From: Flavobacteriaceae bacterium
GTDB taxonomy: Bacteria > Bacteroidota > Bacteroidia > Flavobacteriales > Flavobacteriaceae
Assembly: GCA_020627885.1 (NCBI GenBank)
Contig: JAHDGB010000010.1
Location: forward strand, 1-33,570
Direction: 5' to 3'
DNA length: 33,570 bases
In this document: one piece after another, positions 24,353-31,918 of the stretch
Numbering within the stretch: the stretch's first letter is position 1
Layout: the number at the start of each line of letters is the position of its first letter
Made by a program: the position numbers and the translations under genes
The notes under the pieces: generated by a model
What the model saw: the letters and a program-made list of their open reading frames with translations, nothing else
The model's database searches: none
Told to the model about the DNA's origin: nothing

Positions 24353-26191
24353 ATGATCTCTACACTATTTTTTGACACAGAATGTTACCCTAACTATTTC
24401 TTATTGATGTTTAAGTTATCTGACGGAAGAAAGAAATTTTTTGAATTAGATGAGAATTCAAAATTGGACTTGCAATATATAAAAAAACTTTTTAAAGAAA
24501 CTACCACAATAGGGTTTAATTCAAGAATGTATGATGTACCAATGATATTGTATGCTCTTAGAGGTAAAAATAATGCTGAACTTAAGAAGCTCTCAGATAG
24601 GTTAATAGGAAAAGAAGAGTCAAGTTATAACATTCTCAATGAACTAGGTCTTTGGTGTCCTAATTATTTTGATCATATAGATATATTTAAAGTTGCTCCA
24701 AAATTACATGATCTTCCCTATGAGAAAATAGGTTTAAAAATGTATGGAGCAAGGATGCATACACCTTTTTTACAAGATTTACCTTATGATCCTAGTGAGC
24801 CAGTTACTGAAGAGCAAAAGGCTACTTTGCGCAATTATTGCTCCAATGATATAGATCAAACGATACAGTTATATAATGAGCTTAGTAAACCGCTATTTAT
24901 ACGTGAGAATATTAATAAAGAATATAATCTTGATGTAAGAAGCTCTGGAGATGCGGGAATTGCTGAATCTTTAATGCTAAAGACTCTTGGTCTTAATAAA
25001 AAAAGTGTAAAGGTGCCTAAGAGTTATAACTTCCAATATGAACCACCTAGTTATATTGACTTTAAGAGTGAGAATTTAAAAGATTTATTGAATACTATTA
25101 CTAATACAACTTTTAAGGGAAAATTAGGAGAAAAAATTAAGAATGATAGTGTCCCTAATGAAATAACTATAAATGAAAAATTATATAGTTTTGGTATAGG
25201 TGGATTACATTCAACCGAAAGTCAGAGATCCATAATTTGCAAAAATGATGAGTTGTTAATAGATGTTGATGTAACAGGTCATTACCCAAAAATGATTATA
25301 GATAATAAATGGGTGCCAGATCATTTGAATAATGATAATTTTACTCAAATTATAAGTAAATTCTATGATGACCGAGTAATAGCTAAAAGAAGCGGTAATA
25401 CTCAAAAGTCAAATACGTATAAAATTGTTCTCAATAGTATTTATGGTAAATTCGGAGACAAGACAAGTTTTTTATATTCGCCAAAATGCATGGTACATAC
25501 AACATTAACAGGTCAGCTTAGTTTGCTTATGCTAATAGAAGATTTAGAGGAAGTTGGTCTAGAAGTAGTAAGTGCCAATACTGATGGTATTCTTGTTCAT
25601 ATCAAAAAGTCTGACTATGATTTGTTTAAGTCAATTTGTGATAAATGGCAGGAAGAGTCTAATTTAAATTTGGAAGAGACAAGGTTCAACGCAATTTATA
25701 ACGAAAGTGTCAATTCTTACTTAGCTATTAAAGAAGATGGTAGTTTGAAACGTAAAGGTGCTTTGTTTGTAGAAGGCGATCTTGCTCATAATCCAACTCT
25801 TAAGGTATGCGTTGATGCAGTGATAAATTACTTAACTGTAGGTAAGTCGATTGAAGAAACTATTTTAAATTATGATACTAGTCCTCAAAACTTTCTTATG
25901 ATGCAAAAAGTAACAGGTGGTGGCTATTGGAAAGAAGAATATTTAGGTAAGGTAGTACGTTGGTACTGGTCAACCGAAGGAGAAGCTATTTTAGGAAAAT
26001 CCACTAGAGTCAAAAAGGATGGTACACCTTTTAAAGCTCCTAAAGTTTCAGATAGTGATGATGCATGGCCGATAATGGATTTAAATGCTGGTCTGAAAAA
26101 TATTCACTACGACAAATACATAGCAAAATCCTATGACATGCTAAATGATATTGGAGTTGAATTAGTACCACCACAACGTAAGATTGCTTAA
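24353..26191 (+). CDS. Family B DNA polymerase, compact phage type
   Basis: 612 residues from the ATG at 24353. The N-terminal 3'-5' exonuclease has FFDTE (D8, E10), GFNSRMYD (N56, D61) and NYCSNDID (Y162, D166), the three Exo motifs. The polymerase part has motif A DVDVTGHYP (D306, Y311), motif B KIVLNSIYG (K357, N361, Y364), motif C SANTDGI (D411) and a KRKG basic motif near 466. Only about 50 residues separate motifs A and B, so the TPR1 insertion of protein-primed polymerases is absent, which agrees with a separate primase in the element. Motif C has Asn in place of the first Asp of DTD, while the second (metal-binding) Asp is kept. It should replicate the element's DNA with proofreading. 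It has its own promoter. Confidence 0.9.
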   Translation: MISTLFFDTECYPNYFLLMFKLSDGRKKFFELDENSKLDLQYIKKLFKETTTIGFNSRMYDVPMILYALRGKNNAELKKLSDRLIGKEESSYNILNELGLWCPNYFDHIDIFKVAPKLHDLPYEKIGLKMYGARMHTPFLQDLPYDPSEPVTEEQKATLRNYCSNDIDQTIQLYNELSKPLFIRENINKEYNLDVRSSGDAGIAESLMLKTLGLNKKSVKVPKSYNFQYEPPSYIDFKSENLKDLLNTITNTTFKGKLGEKIKNDSVPNEITINEKLYSFGIGGLHSTESQRSIICKNDELLIDVDVTGHYPKMIIDNKWVPDHLNNDNFTQIISKFYDDRVIAKRSGNTQKSNTYKIVLNSIYGKFGDKTSFLYSPKCMVHTTLTGQLSLLMLIEDLEEVGLEVVSANTDGILVHIKKSDYDLFKSICDKWQEESNLNLEETRFNAIYNESVNSYLAIKEDGSLKRKGALFVEGDLAHNPTLKVCVDAVINYLTVGKSIEETILNYDTSPQNFLMMQKVTGGGYWKEEYLGKVVRWYWSTEGEAILGKSTRVKKDGTPFKAPKVSDSDDAWPIMDLNAGLKNIHYDKYIAKSYDMLNDIGVELVPPQRKIA

Positions 26192-26209
26192 TTTCTCTTG
26201 TTGAAAATA

Positions 26210-26218
26210 TGCTATAAT
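26210..26218 (+). promoter_or_regulatory. Extended -10 promoter upstream of cassette copy 1
   Basis: TGCTATAAT at 26210-26218, without a recognisable -35. The neighbouring bases (TGAAA upstream, TACT..TGAGT.AAA downstream) match those at the polymerase promoter, so the two seem to be copies of one element-specific promoter. Confidence 0.6.
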
Positions 26219-26254
26219 AGTACTTATGAGTAAAAAATAAGACAGTACAATATT

Positions 26255-26782
26255 ATGAGCAAAGAATTAGCTGCAAAGTCAGGTAAGGAACCACAAATTG
26301 ATAAAGATAAAATACTCTCTCAGTTAAAAGAACATGTTGAAAGGACTGCTTTAAAACATATTGAAGCTGACGATGTTACAAAACATCATTTGACAGATTA
26401 TTTAACTACTGAGTTAATGCAAACTTTTGCAGGTAGAGATTTAGATCATTTTATCCCAGCACTTGAGGTAATAGGAACAGCAAAGCCAAAAGATGCTGTA
26501 GAGTTAATGCTGGCTACTCAAATGTTTTTGATAAATGATTCAATATTGGATGCACATAGATATTCAAAGAAACCAGCTTCAGTCAGTGTATATAATCAAT
26601 ATGTAAATTCCATTACTAAGCTATCTAGAACATTCACTGGTCAGATGGATTCCTTAAAGAAATATCAAGGCAAGGGGCAACAAAAGATAGTAGTTGAACA
26701 TTTGAACGTTAACCAAGGCGGTCGTGCTGTAGTAGGTGATGTGTCAGTTGAAGCTAAGGGGGAAGGGGTAGATGTTAAATAA
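26255..26782 (+). CDS. GQQK/GG-motif phage-associated protein, copy 1
   Basis: 175 residues from the ATG at 26255. The first 110 residues are helical with acidic patches. The last 60 contain the recognisable block FTGQMDSLKKYQGKGQQKIV then VEHLNVNQGGRAVVGDV. This signature (a helix, a basic GKGQQK turn and a strand with NQGG.AVVG) occurs in proteins found beside small 'MHGG' genes in phages and mobile elements of alphaproteobacteria (recalled pattern; function not known). The next gene, exactly such a MHGG protein, overlaps it by 11 bases. A second copy of the pair lies on the opposite strand at 27070-27936, with clear similarity from PKDAVELMLATQM onward. It may be a structural, packaging or regulatory protein. 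Confidence 0.75.
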   Translation: MSKELAAKSGKEPQIDKDKILSQLKEHVERTALKHIEADDVTKHHLTDYLTTELMQTFAGRDLDHFIPALEVIGTAKPKDAVELMLATQMFLINDSILDAHRYSKKPASVSVYNQYVNSITKLSRTFTGQMDSLKKYQGKGQQKIVVEHLNVNQGGRAVVGDVSVEAKGEGVDVK

Positions 26783-27059
26783 GGGTTCTGATCAAAAAAT
26801 ACGTAATAAGCCCATGGAAGATGCTGATTCTATTTACTGTTTAGCTAAGAATAGGCAAGGTAAACCTTGTAAAAGAGTAAAGGCTAAAGGTAAGAAGCGT
26901 TGCTATATGCACGGGGGTGCTGCTGGTTCTGGTGCGCCCAAAGGCAATAATAATGCTTTAAAGCATGGTAGATATAGTGCAGAAAACTTAGCCCGTAGAG
27001 CAATGGTTACAAAGTTCTTCAGGCAGTTTAAAGATTTACAGGATGAATATGATATATAG
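26772..27059 (+). CDS. Small Cys/His 'MHGG' protein, copy 1
   Basis: 95 residues; its ATG overlaps the end of the preceding gene by 11 bases. C-x(8)-C-x(10)-C-x(2)-H is formed by CLAKNRQGKPCKRV and KKRCYMHGG, a likely zinc knuckle, followed by GSGAPKGNNNALKHGRYS, the hallmark of a widespread family of small phage and prophage proteins of uncertain role (often annotated from this motif only). The C-terminal 30 residues are a charged helix. DNA or RNA binding is plausible from the basic zinc module, but not shown. The gene ends 10 bases before the stop of its inverted paralogue. Confidence 0.75.
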   Translation: MLNKGSDQKIRNKPMEDADSIYCLAKNRQGKPCKRVKAKGKKRCYMHGGAAGSGAPKGNNNALKHGRYSAENLARRAMVTKFFRQFKDLQDEYDI

Positions 27060-27069
27060 TAAGTTGGTA

Positions 27070-27360
27070 CTATAGCTCATTTAGTTCTCTGCAAAGCTTT
27101 CTGTATTCTCTTATGAGCTTATGAGTTTCACTGCGCTGAGCAATACTAGCTTTGGAGTAATATCCATGTTTGAAGGCATTTTTATTGCCTAGCTGACCAC
27201 CTGAACCATAAGCCCCACCATGCATACGACAGCGTTTTTTGTTTTTTACGGGAGGGGTTTGACAAGGTTTTTCTGATCTAGTTTTAGCTCCGCATATATT
27301 TTTAGTAGAAGATTGCATAAGGTTGTTTCTATTTTGACAGTGTTGAGGGTCATTACTCAT
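27070..27360 (-). CDS. Small Cys/His 'MHGG' protein, copy 2
   Basis: 96 residues from the ATG at 27360. It is a paralogue of the 26772-27059 product: ICGAKTRSEKPCQTPP, KKRCRMHGGAYGSGGQLGN and KNAFKHGYYS align with it residue by residue through the cysteines, MHGG and KHG.YS, then a similar charged C-terminal helix. It differs in the N-terminal 15 residues. It is transcribed towards its paralogue, with only 10 bases between the two stops. It follows the 27370-27936 gene after a 9-base gap, with AGGGG 13 bases upstream. Confidence 0.75.
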   Translation of the reverse strand: MSNDPQHCQNRNNLMQSSTKNICGAKTRSEKPCQTPPVKNKKRCRMHGGAYGSGGQLGNKNAFKHGYYSKASIAQRSETHKLIREYRKLCRELNEL

Positions 27361-27369
27361 AGAAAAAAA

Positions 27370-27936
27370 TTAACCCCTCCCCTTATTGAATTTTTGAGAA
27401 GAAACATTGCCGACAATAGCCTTGCCACCTTCATTGATATTGAGGTACTCAACAGTAATTTTCTGCTGACCTTTACCACGATAACGGTTGAGACTATCCA
27501 TTTGCATAGTATAGGTACGCATGAGTTTGTTGCCTAAACTAGCTGAGGCGATTGCCAGTTTTTTTAACTGATGAGCTTCTCTCATATTATAGCTTTCAGC
27601 TTTTGCAAAAGCCTTCATAGCAGCGTTATGAGTTGTAATCATTTGGGATGCCAGCATAGATTCTACAGTATCATTGGGGTTAATGCCGTTAATAGCGGTA
27701 AGTATATTTTTCTCTTTTTGTAGGCAGGTTTTAGTATGAGTAAGGTCGTTTCTATCAGCTTCAATAATTTGGCTAGTATGTTCTTTGGCAAGACATGCAT
27801 TGTCAATTATTTCTTCAAATTCAGGTTTTTCGCCTACAACATTAAAGGCTTTAGCGTAATCAAATAGTTCAATATCTTTTTTAGGGGCAGTACTATTTGA
27901 TTTTACATTTTTGTTATTTTTTTGGTAAGGCTTCAT
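27370..27936 (-). CDS. GQQK/GG-motif phage-associated protein, copy 2
   Basis: 188 residues from the ATG at 27936 (a TTG at 27948 is the only longer choice). From PNDTVESMLASQM to the end it aligns with the 26255-26782 product, most strongly in MQMDSLNRYRGKGQQKITVE and YLNINEGGKAIVGNV. The N-terminal 80 residues have diverged, and begin with a Lys/Asn-rich tail. With the following small MHGG gene it forms the inverted second copy of a two-gene cassette. An extended -10 sequence at 27969-27977 on the minus strand is a likely promoter. Confidence 0.75.
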   Translation of the reverse strand: MKPYQKNNKNVKSNSTAPKKDIELFDYAKAFNVVGEKPEFEEIIDNACLAKEHTSQIIEADRNDLTHTKTCLQKEKNILTAINGINPNDTVESMLASQMITTHNAAMKAFAKAESYNMREAHQLKKLAIASASLGNKLMRTYTMQMDSLNRYRGKGQQKITVEYLNINEGGKAIVGNVSSQKFNKGRG

Positions 27937-27968
27937 AATTATTAACAATAAAATAATTTACTTGTTTG

Positions 27969-27977
27969 ATTATATCA
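27969..27977 (-). promoter_or_regulatory. Extended -10 promoter of cassette copy 2
   Basis: The minus strand reads TGATATAAT, ending 33 bases before the ATG at 27936, with no clear -35. It is divergent from the promoter at 28096-28104. Confidence 0.5.
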
Positions 27978-28095
27978 GAAAAGCAAGATTAAGACTAGTG
28001 TTGTGGCTATATTAATGTATAAAAATCACACATTATAAAATAAACTAATATATAGCTTAAACCCTAGGTGTAAGCTGGTGTTAATGGTTGTTTTA

Positions 28096-28104
28096 TGGTA
28101 TAAT
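28096..28104 (+). promoter_or_regulatory. Extended -10 promoter of the methyltransferase/helicase operon
   Basis: TGGTATAAT, 17 bases before the ATG at 28122, so any leader would be very short. The downstream bases partly match those at the polymerase promoter (..ATTAAA ending at the same distance). Confidence 0.5.
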
Positions 28105-28121
28105 GTAATTAATAAATTAAA

Positions 28122-28457
28122 ATGATTGTTAGTATGAAAAAAGATGATGAAGATTTTGCTCTAACAGAGGAGTTAAAGAAAAAAATTAGACAGCATGTAT
28201 CGAGTCAAGAGTTGTATAAGAACTTTTGTTATTTGTATTCTATAGGTCAATGCTCATTAAAGGAATGGCAAGCAGCAGAAAATGTAGCTGCAGCTTTAAG
28301 AGATGTTGAGTGTGTATATTCAGATCCAGAGGCAAGAAAGTACAGAGATTGGTATTTTGAATCTACAAATAAGAAAATTGAAAAAGCTCAAAAGCAAAAA
28401 GGTGCTTGGATATGTTGTCTTTCTGAACATGAACTAGAAGCTATGATGAAAGTATAG
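28122..28457 (+). CDS. Small protein of unknown function
   Basis: 111 residues from the ATG at 28122; a second ATG at 28134 is equally possible because neither has a good ribosome binding site. The protein is charged and helical, with the stretch LYSIGQCSLKEWQAAENVAAALRD broken by a turn, then ARKYRDWYFE and a Cys-containing, Met-rich C-terminus (WICCLSEHELEAMM). No family recognised and no membrane segment. It is the first gene of a four-gene plus-strand series (ParB-N/MT-A70, unknown, SF2 helicase), seven bases before the methyltransferase gene, so probably an accessory of that set. Confidence 0.65.
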   Translation: MIVSMKKDDEDFALTEELKKKIRQHVSSQELYKNFCYLYSIGQCSLKEWQAAENVAAALRDVECVYSDPEARKYRDWYFESTNKKIEKAQKQKGAWICCLSEHELEAMMKV

Positions 28458-28464
28458 GTAGTAT

Positions 28465-29592
28465 ATGGACTTAAAAATAAAAGAAGAATTTAAGTCCCTC
28501 ATTCCAAAGTTGACAGCCGAGGAGTATGAGGGACTAGAAAAAAGCATAATTCAAGATGGATGCCGAGATAAAATAATAACTTGGAATGGTTACATTATCG
28601 ATGGACATAACCGCTATGAAATATGTAAGAAGCATAATATAGCATTTGAAGTTTTAGAAAAAGATAATTTTGCAAATGAAGCTGAAGTAAAACTGTGGAT
28701 GATATATAATCAGATTGGTAAGAGAAACTTAACCAATATTCAGAAGGCAGAACTTGCGATAAAAATAGAAAAAATAGAACAAGTTAAGGCTAAAGCAAGG
28801 CAAGGTATTCGTAATGATTTGAAAGAAGATAACATTAGGCCAGATCTGGCCTTAAGTTCTGAAAGTGGTAAGGCTTTGGAATTAGCAGCAAAAAAAGCTG
28901 GTATAGGTTACGAAACTGTCCGCAAAACTAAGCATATACTTGAGAAAGCACCTGAAGAAGTTATAGATAAAGTCAGAAAAGGCAAAGTTTCTATAGATAG
29001 AGCCTACCAAAAAATCCAAAAAGCTGAACGCTTGGAGAAAAATAAAGCAATCCAGTGGCCAGAAGGTAAATACAGAATAATATACGCTGACCCACCTTGG
29101 AAGTATGGTGATGAACGTTCTGGTATGGGTGGTGCTGTTGATCAGTACGATCTTATGGAATTGGAAGATATAAAAGAATTGCCAGTCAAGGACTTAGCAG
29201 AAGAGGACTCTGTATTATTTATGTGGGGAACGGCACCACTATTACAAGAAGCTTTAGAAGTTATGGTGTCTTGGGGATTTCAATATAAAACTCACATGGT
29301 TTGGAATAAACAAAAAGGTCCTCAAGGTAATTATGTTTCACCAAGACATGAGATTCTATTTATAGCAACAAAAGGTAGTTGTACTCCTGACGTCATAGAT
29401 CGCCCTAATTCAGTACAAACGATTGAACGCAATGGAAGACATTCAGAGAAGCCAGAGGAGTTTAGAAATATTATTGATACTTTATATATTTACGGCAACA
29501 AGATAGAACTATTTGCTCGCAAAAAAGTAGAAGGCTGGGAGTCTTATGGAAATGAGATTCTAGAGAGTCAAGAACTAAAGATTGCGGGGTAG
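28465..29592 (+). CDS. ParB-N / MT-A70 fusion: N6-adenine DNA methyltransferase
   Basis: 375 residues. Residues 5-100 match the ParB/sulfiredoxin-like nuclease fold (SIIQDGCRDKIITWNG, then IIDGHNRYEICKKH), and 100-195 hold an HTH-like ParB central region (IGYETVRKTKHILEKAPEEV). From about 200 comes an MT-A70 methyltransferase: YRIIYADPPWKYGD with the catalytic DPPW at 209-212, FMWGTAPLLQEAL, and HSEKPEEF near the C-terminus. MT-A70 enzymes methylate adenine N6; the ParB part probably gives DNA binding or specificity. Such fusions are common in phages and mobile elements, where the mark protects from host restriction or regulates replication (family knowledge; specificity unknown here). It is followed two bases later by the unknown gene at 29594. 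Confidence 0.88.
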   Translation: MDLKIKEEFKSLIPKLTAEEYEGLEKSIIQDGCRDKIITWNGYIIDGHNRYEICKKHNIAFEVLEKDNFANEAEVKLWMIYNQIGKRNLTNIQKAELAIKIEKIEQVKAKARQGIRNDLKEDNIRPDLALSSESGKALELAAKKAGIGYETVRKTKHILEKAPEEVIDKVRKGKVSIDRAYQKIQKAERLEKNKAIQWPEGKYRIIYADPPWKYGDERSGMGGAVDQYDLMELEDIKELPVKDLAEEDSVLFMWGTAPLLQEALEVMVSWGFQYKTHMVWNKQKGPQGNYVSPRHEILFIATKGSCTPDVIDRPNSVQTIERNGRHSEKPEEFRNIIDTLYIYGNKIELFARKKVEGWESYGNEILESQELKIAG

Positions 29593-29593
29593 T

Positions 29594-30001
29594 ATGACAA
29601 AAGAACTAGAGAAAGACTTATTTGACATAGAACCAGTAAATTTTTTAGAGGATTACAAGTTAGATATAGAAGATTTATCTTATGACTTAGAAAAGGAATT
29701 AAGAGAATGCACTTTGCCAGAAGATAATCGTTCTCCACTAGAGAGATTTAAAGATTATAGCAGGTCTTGTTGTAATTTATCTGCAATATGTTCTGTTTTA
29801 TGTATGAACTCTAAAGAATTAGATAAATTAGCTCAATCAGGTGGTTTTAAAGATGCTGATGATTTAATGGAATATTACCAGCAGGAAACACTAGACATGT
29901 GTTTTAGGAATCTACAAGAAGCAGCAGATCGAGGTAATCGTCAAGCAAAGTCATATCTAAAACGCTACTTGCCTAAATATAAAATGCAGAAGAGGAGGTA
30001 G
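29594..30001 (+). CDS. Unknown acidic protein with HTH-like segment
   Basis: 135 residues from the ATG at 29594, one base after the methyltransferase stop codon; an in-frame TTG at 29582 is unlikely. The first 60 residues are strongly acidic (DLFDIEPVNFLEDYKLDIED). The second half has a helix-turn-helix-like pattern (CNLSAICSVLCMNSKELDKL) and a basic end (AKSYLKRYLPKYKMQKRR). The acidic front, HTH-like region and basic tail recall small terminase subunits or phage regulators, but I cannot assign it. Its end carries the GAGGAGG ribosome binding site for the helicase gene. Confidence 0.6.
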   Translation: MTKELEKDLFDIEPVNFLEDYKLDIEDLSYDLEKELRECTLPEDNRSPLERFKDYSRSCCNLSAICSVLCMNSKELDKLAQSGGFKDADDLMEYYQQETLDMCFRNLQEAADRGNRQAKSYLKRYLPKYKMQKRR

Positions 30002-30003
30002 CT

Positions 30004-31692
30004 ATGATACTAAGACCGAGACAAATTGAATTTGTAGATAAGAGCATTGCAGCATTAAAAGAACATGGTAATACAGTCTCAGTTGCGTTTACAGGTGCAG
30101 GAAAGACGATTTGCCTATCTGCTGTTATCAAGAAATTGGCTTCAGAGAAGGCTAATCTCAAAACTCTAGTTATAGCCCATAGAGACGAAATCACTTACCA
30201 GAACCAAGATAAATTCTTGAAAGTAGCTCCCAATATTAGCACATCACTATTTAATGGTGATACAAAGGACTGGAGCGGCCAAACTGTATTTGGCATGATT
30301 CAGTCGTTAAGCAGAGAAAACGCTCTTGAAGAGCTTCCTACTTTCGATTTAGTGGTAATAGACGAAGCTCACCATGTAACTGCTGAAACATACAGGAAGG
30401 TTATAGACTGCGTTACTAAAAATAATCCTAATGCTAAAATATTTGGAGTTACTGCAACTCCAATGCGGGGGGATAAGAATAACATTGGCGTAATATTCAG
30501 TAATTGTGCAGACCAGATTAGTTTACCAGAACTTATAGGTAGCGGTCATTTAGTACCACCAGTAACCTATAGAATAGACACTGGCGAGACTGGAAAAAAA
30601 CTAGAGGCTATTAGCGTTCGAAAGGGGAGTGATTATAATGATAAGGAAATAGCAGATATTTTAGATACTGTGCCACTTAACACTAGAGTAGTGGAAGAAT
30701 GGAAGGCTAAAGCTGGAAATAGGAAAACAGTAATATTCTGCTCTAACATTGAACATGCTTCCAATGTAACTGACGCTTTTAAACATGCAGGCGTAAAAGC
30801 AGAACTAGTAACTAGCTTAATGACTAGTGAGTCAAGGCAGCAAGCCTTACAAGATTTAGAAAGCGGTAAAGTGCAAGTTTTAGTCAATGTAGCTATTCTA
30901 ACTGAAGGTTGGGACTACCCACCTATCTCATGTGTAGTATTGCTTCGCTGTAGCTCTTACAAGTCTACCATGATACAGATGATAGGCAGGGGTTTGCGTC
31001 CTATTGATGCAAGCATTTACCCAAATGATAGCAAAACAGACTGTATCGTATTAGACTTTGGCATATCTACTATCTTGCATGGTAATTTAGAGCAAGAAAT
31101 TAAGCTAAAAGAAGAATTAGCCAAAGAAAGAGATACTTGCCCAGACTGCAAGAAGAAAATACCTTTAAGTGCTGAAGTTTGTCCGTTGTGTAATGCTGAT
31201 ATTGAAGAAGCTGAAGAGCAGCAGAAAGTTGCCCGAGAAAAACGAGTATTAGAGCAATTTGTCATGGCAGAGATAAACTTGCTAGAGAAGTCGCATTTTG
31301 CATGGACAGATTTAAGATTGCCAAATAAAGCAATGATGGCCGCTGGATTTAATGTTTGGTGTTGCGTGCTTGAATATGAAGGTAAGTGGTTTGCTATAGG
31401 TGGAAGGAAGCAAAGTGCAAACATAGATACAGAGACTACCATAGTGCATAAAGGCGGTAAATTACAGGCTTTAGCTGCTGGTGAAGATTTTTTATGTAAA
31501 TACGAAACTCATGAGGCAGCTAGTAAAGTTGGAAGATGGAGGTATGAGAAGCCTACTACAAAACAGCGTAAATGGTTACCATCTCAATTCAAAGGAGTTC
31601 GTAAGATAACTAAAGGCGATGCTAGTGCAATACTTACTTACCAAATACAAGCCCAAGTAGAGATTGATAATGCGCTTAGTGGTGTTGCTTAG
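30004..31692 (+). CDS. SF2 DEAD/DEAH-box helicase with C-terminal zinc ribbon
   Basis: 562 residues from an ATG preceded by GAGGAGG. The helicase motifs are all visible: Q-like RPRQIEFVDKS, Walker A AFTGAGKTI (28-36), VIDEAHH (DEAH at about 120), GVTATPMRGD, then in the second RecA domain VNVAILTEGWDYP and MIQMIGRGLRP. A zinc ribbon CPDC...CPLC (C379, C382, C393, C396) follows, and about 150 residues of beta-rich C-terminal domain with several Trp (HFAWTDLRLP, FNVWCCVLEYEGKWFAIGG). This is the RecQ-unrelated, UvsW/RadD-like group of phage SF2 helicases. It likely remodels forks or recombination intermediates for the element. It is the last gene of the series. Confidence 0.9.
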   Translation: MILRPRQIEFVDKSIAALKEHGNTVSVAFTGAGKTICLSAVIKKLASEKANLKTLVIAHRDEITYQNQDKFLKVAPNISTSLFNGDTKDWSGQTVFGMIQSLSRENALEELPTFDLVVIDEAHHVTAETYRKVIDCVTKNNPNAKIFGVTATPMRGDKNNIGVIFSNCADQISLPELIGSGHLVPPVTYRIDTGETGKKLEAISVRKGSDYNDKEIADILDTVPLNTRVVEEWKAKAGNRKTVIFCSNIEHASNVTDAFKHAGVKAELVTSLMTSESRQQALQDLESGKVQVLVNVAILTEGWDYPPISCVVLLRCSSYKSTMIQMIGRGLRPIDASIYPNDSKTDCIVLDFGISTILHGNLEQEIKLKEELAKERDTCPDCKKKIPLSAEVCPLCNADIEEAEEQQKVAREKRVLEQFVMAEINLLEKSHFAWTDLRLPNKAMMAAGFNVWCCVLEYEGKWFAIGGRKQSANIDTETTIVHKGGKLQALAAGEDFLCKYETHEAASKVGRWRYEKPTTKQRKWLPSQFKGVRKITKGDASAILTYQIQAQVEIDNALSGVA

Positions 31693-31805
31693 TTGTTATT
31701 ATTCTTTTTGTTCTTGTGATTAAGGTAAAACTCTAGAGCTTTTTTTGTAACAAAAGAGATAGAACTTTCTTATGCTAGAGAATGACTTTGTACCTTTTTA
31801 TATAA

Positions 31806-31834
31806 TTGACTACTTAAAGGAACAAAATTATAAA
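31806..31834 (+). promoter_or_regulatory. Promoter of the restriction-modification pair
   Basis: TTGACT (31806-31811), 17-base spacer, TATAAA (31829-31834). It lies in the 226-base gap after the helicase, which otherwise holds only a weak CTCTAGAG palindrome with a T-run near 31727-31747. AAGGGG just ahead of the ATG at 31919 is a good ribosome binding site. Confidence 0.7.
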
Positions 31835-31918
31835 ATTTGAAAAAGAAGGCTTTATATAAGGGAAACATGGAATATAGAAACGAAAAACTATATAAAAGAA
31901 TAAAATAAAGGGGATGAA

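Noticed and set aside
31017-31442. Minus-strand frame of 141 codons opposite the SF2 helicase
   Set aside because: It lies wholly inside the helicase gene with its motifs on the plus strand; Ser/Cys-rich antisense composition.
31727-31747. Terminator after the SF2 helicase gene
   Set aside because: CTCTAGAG with flanking A and T runs gives only a few pairs with a mismatch; too weak to call with confidence.
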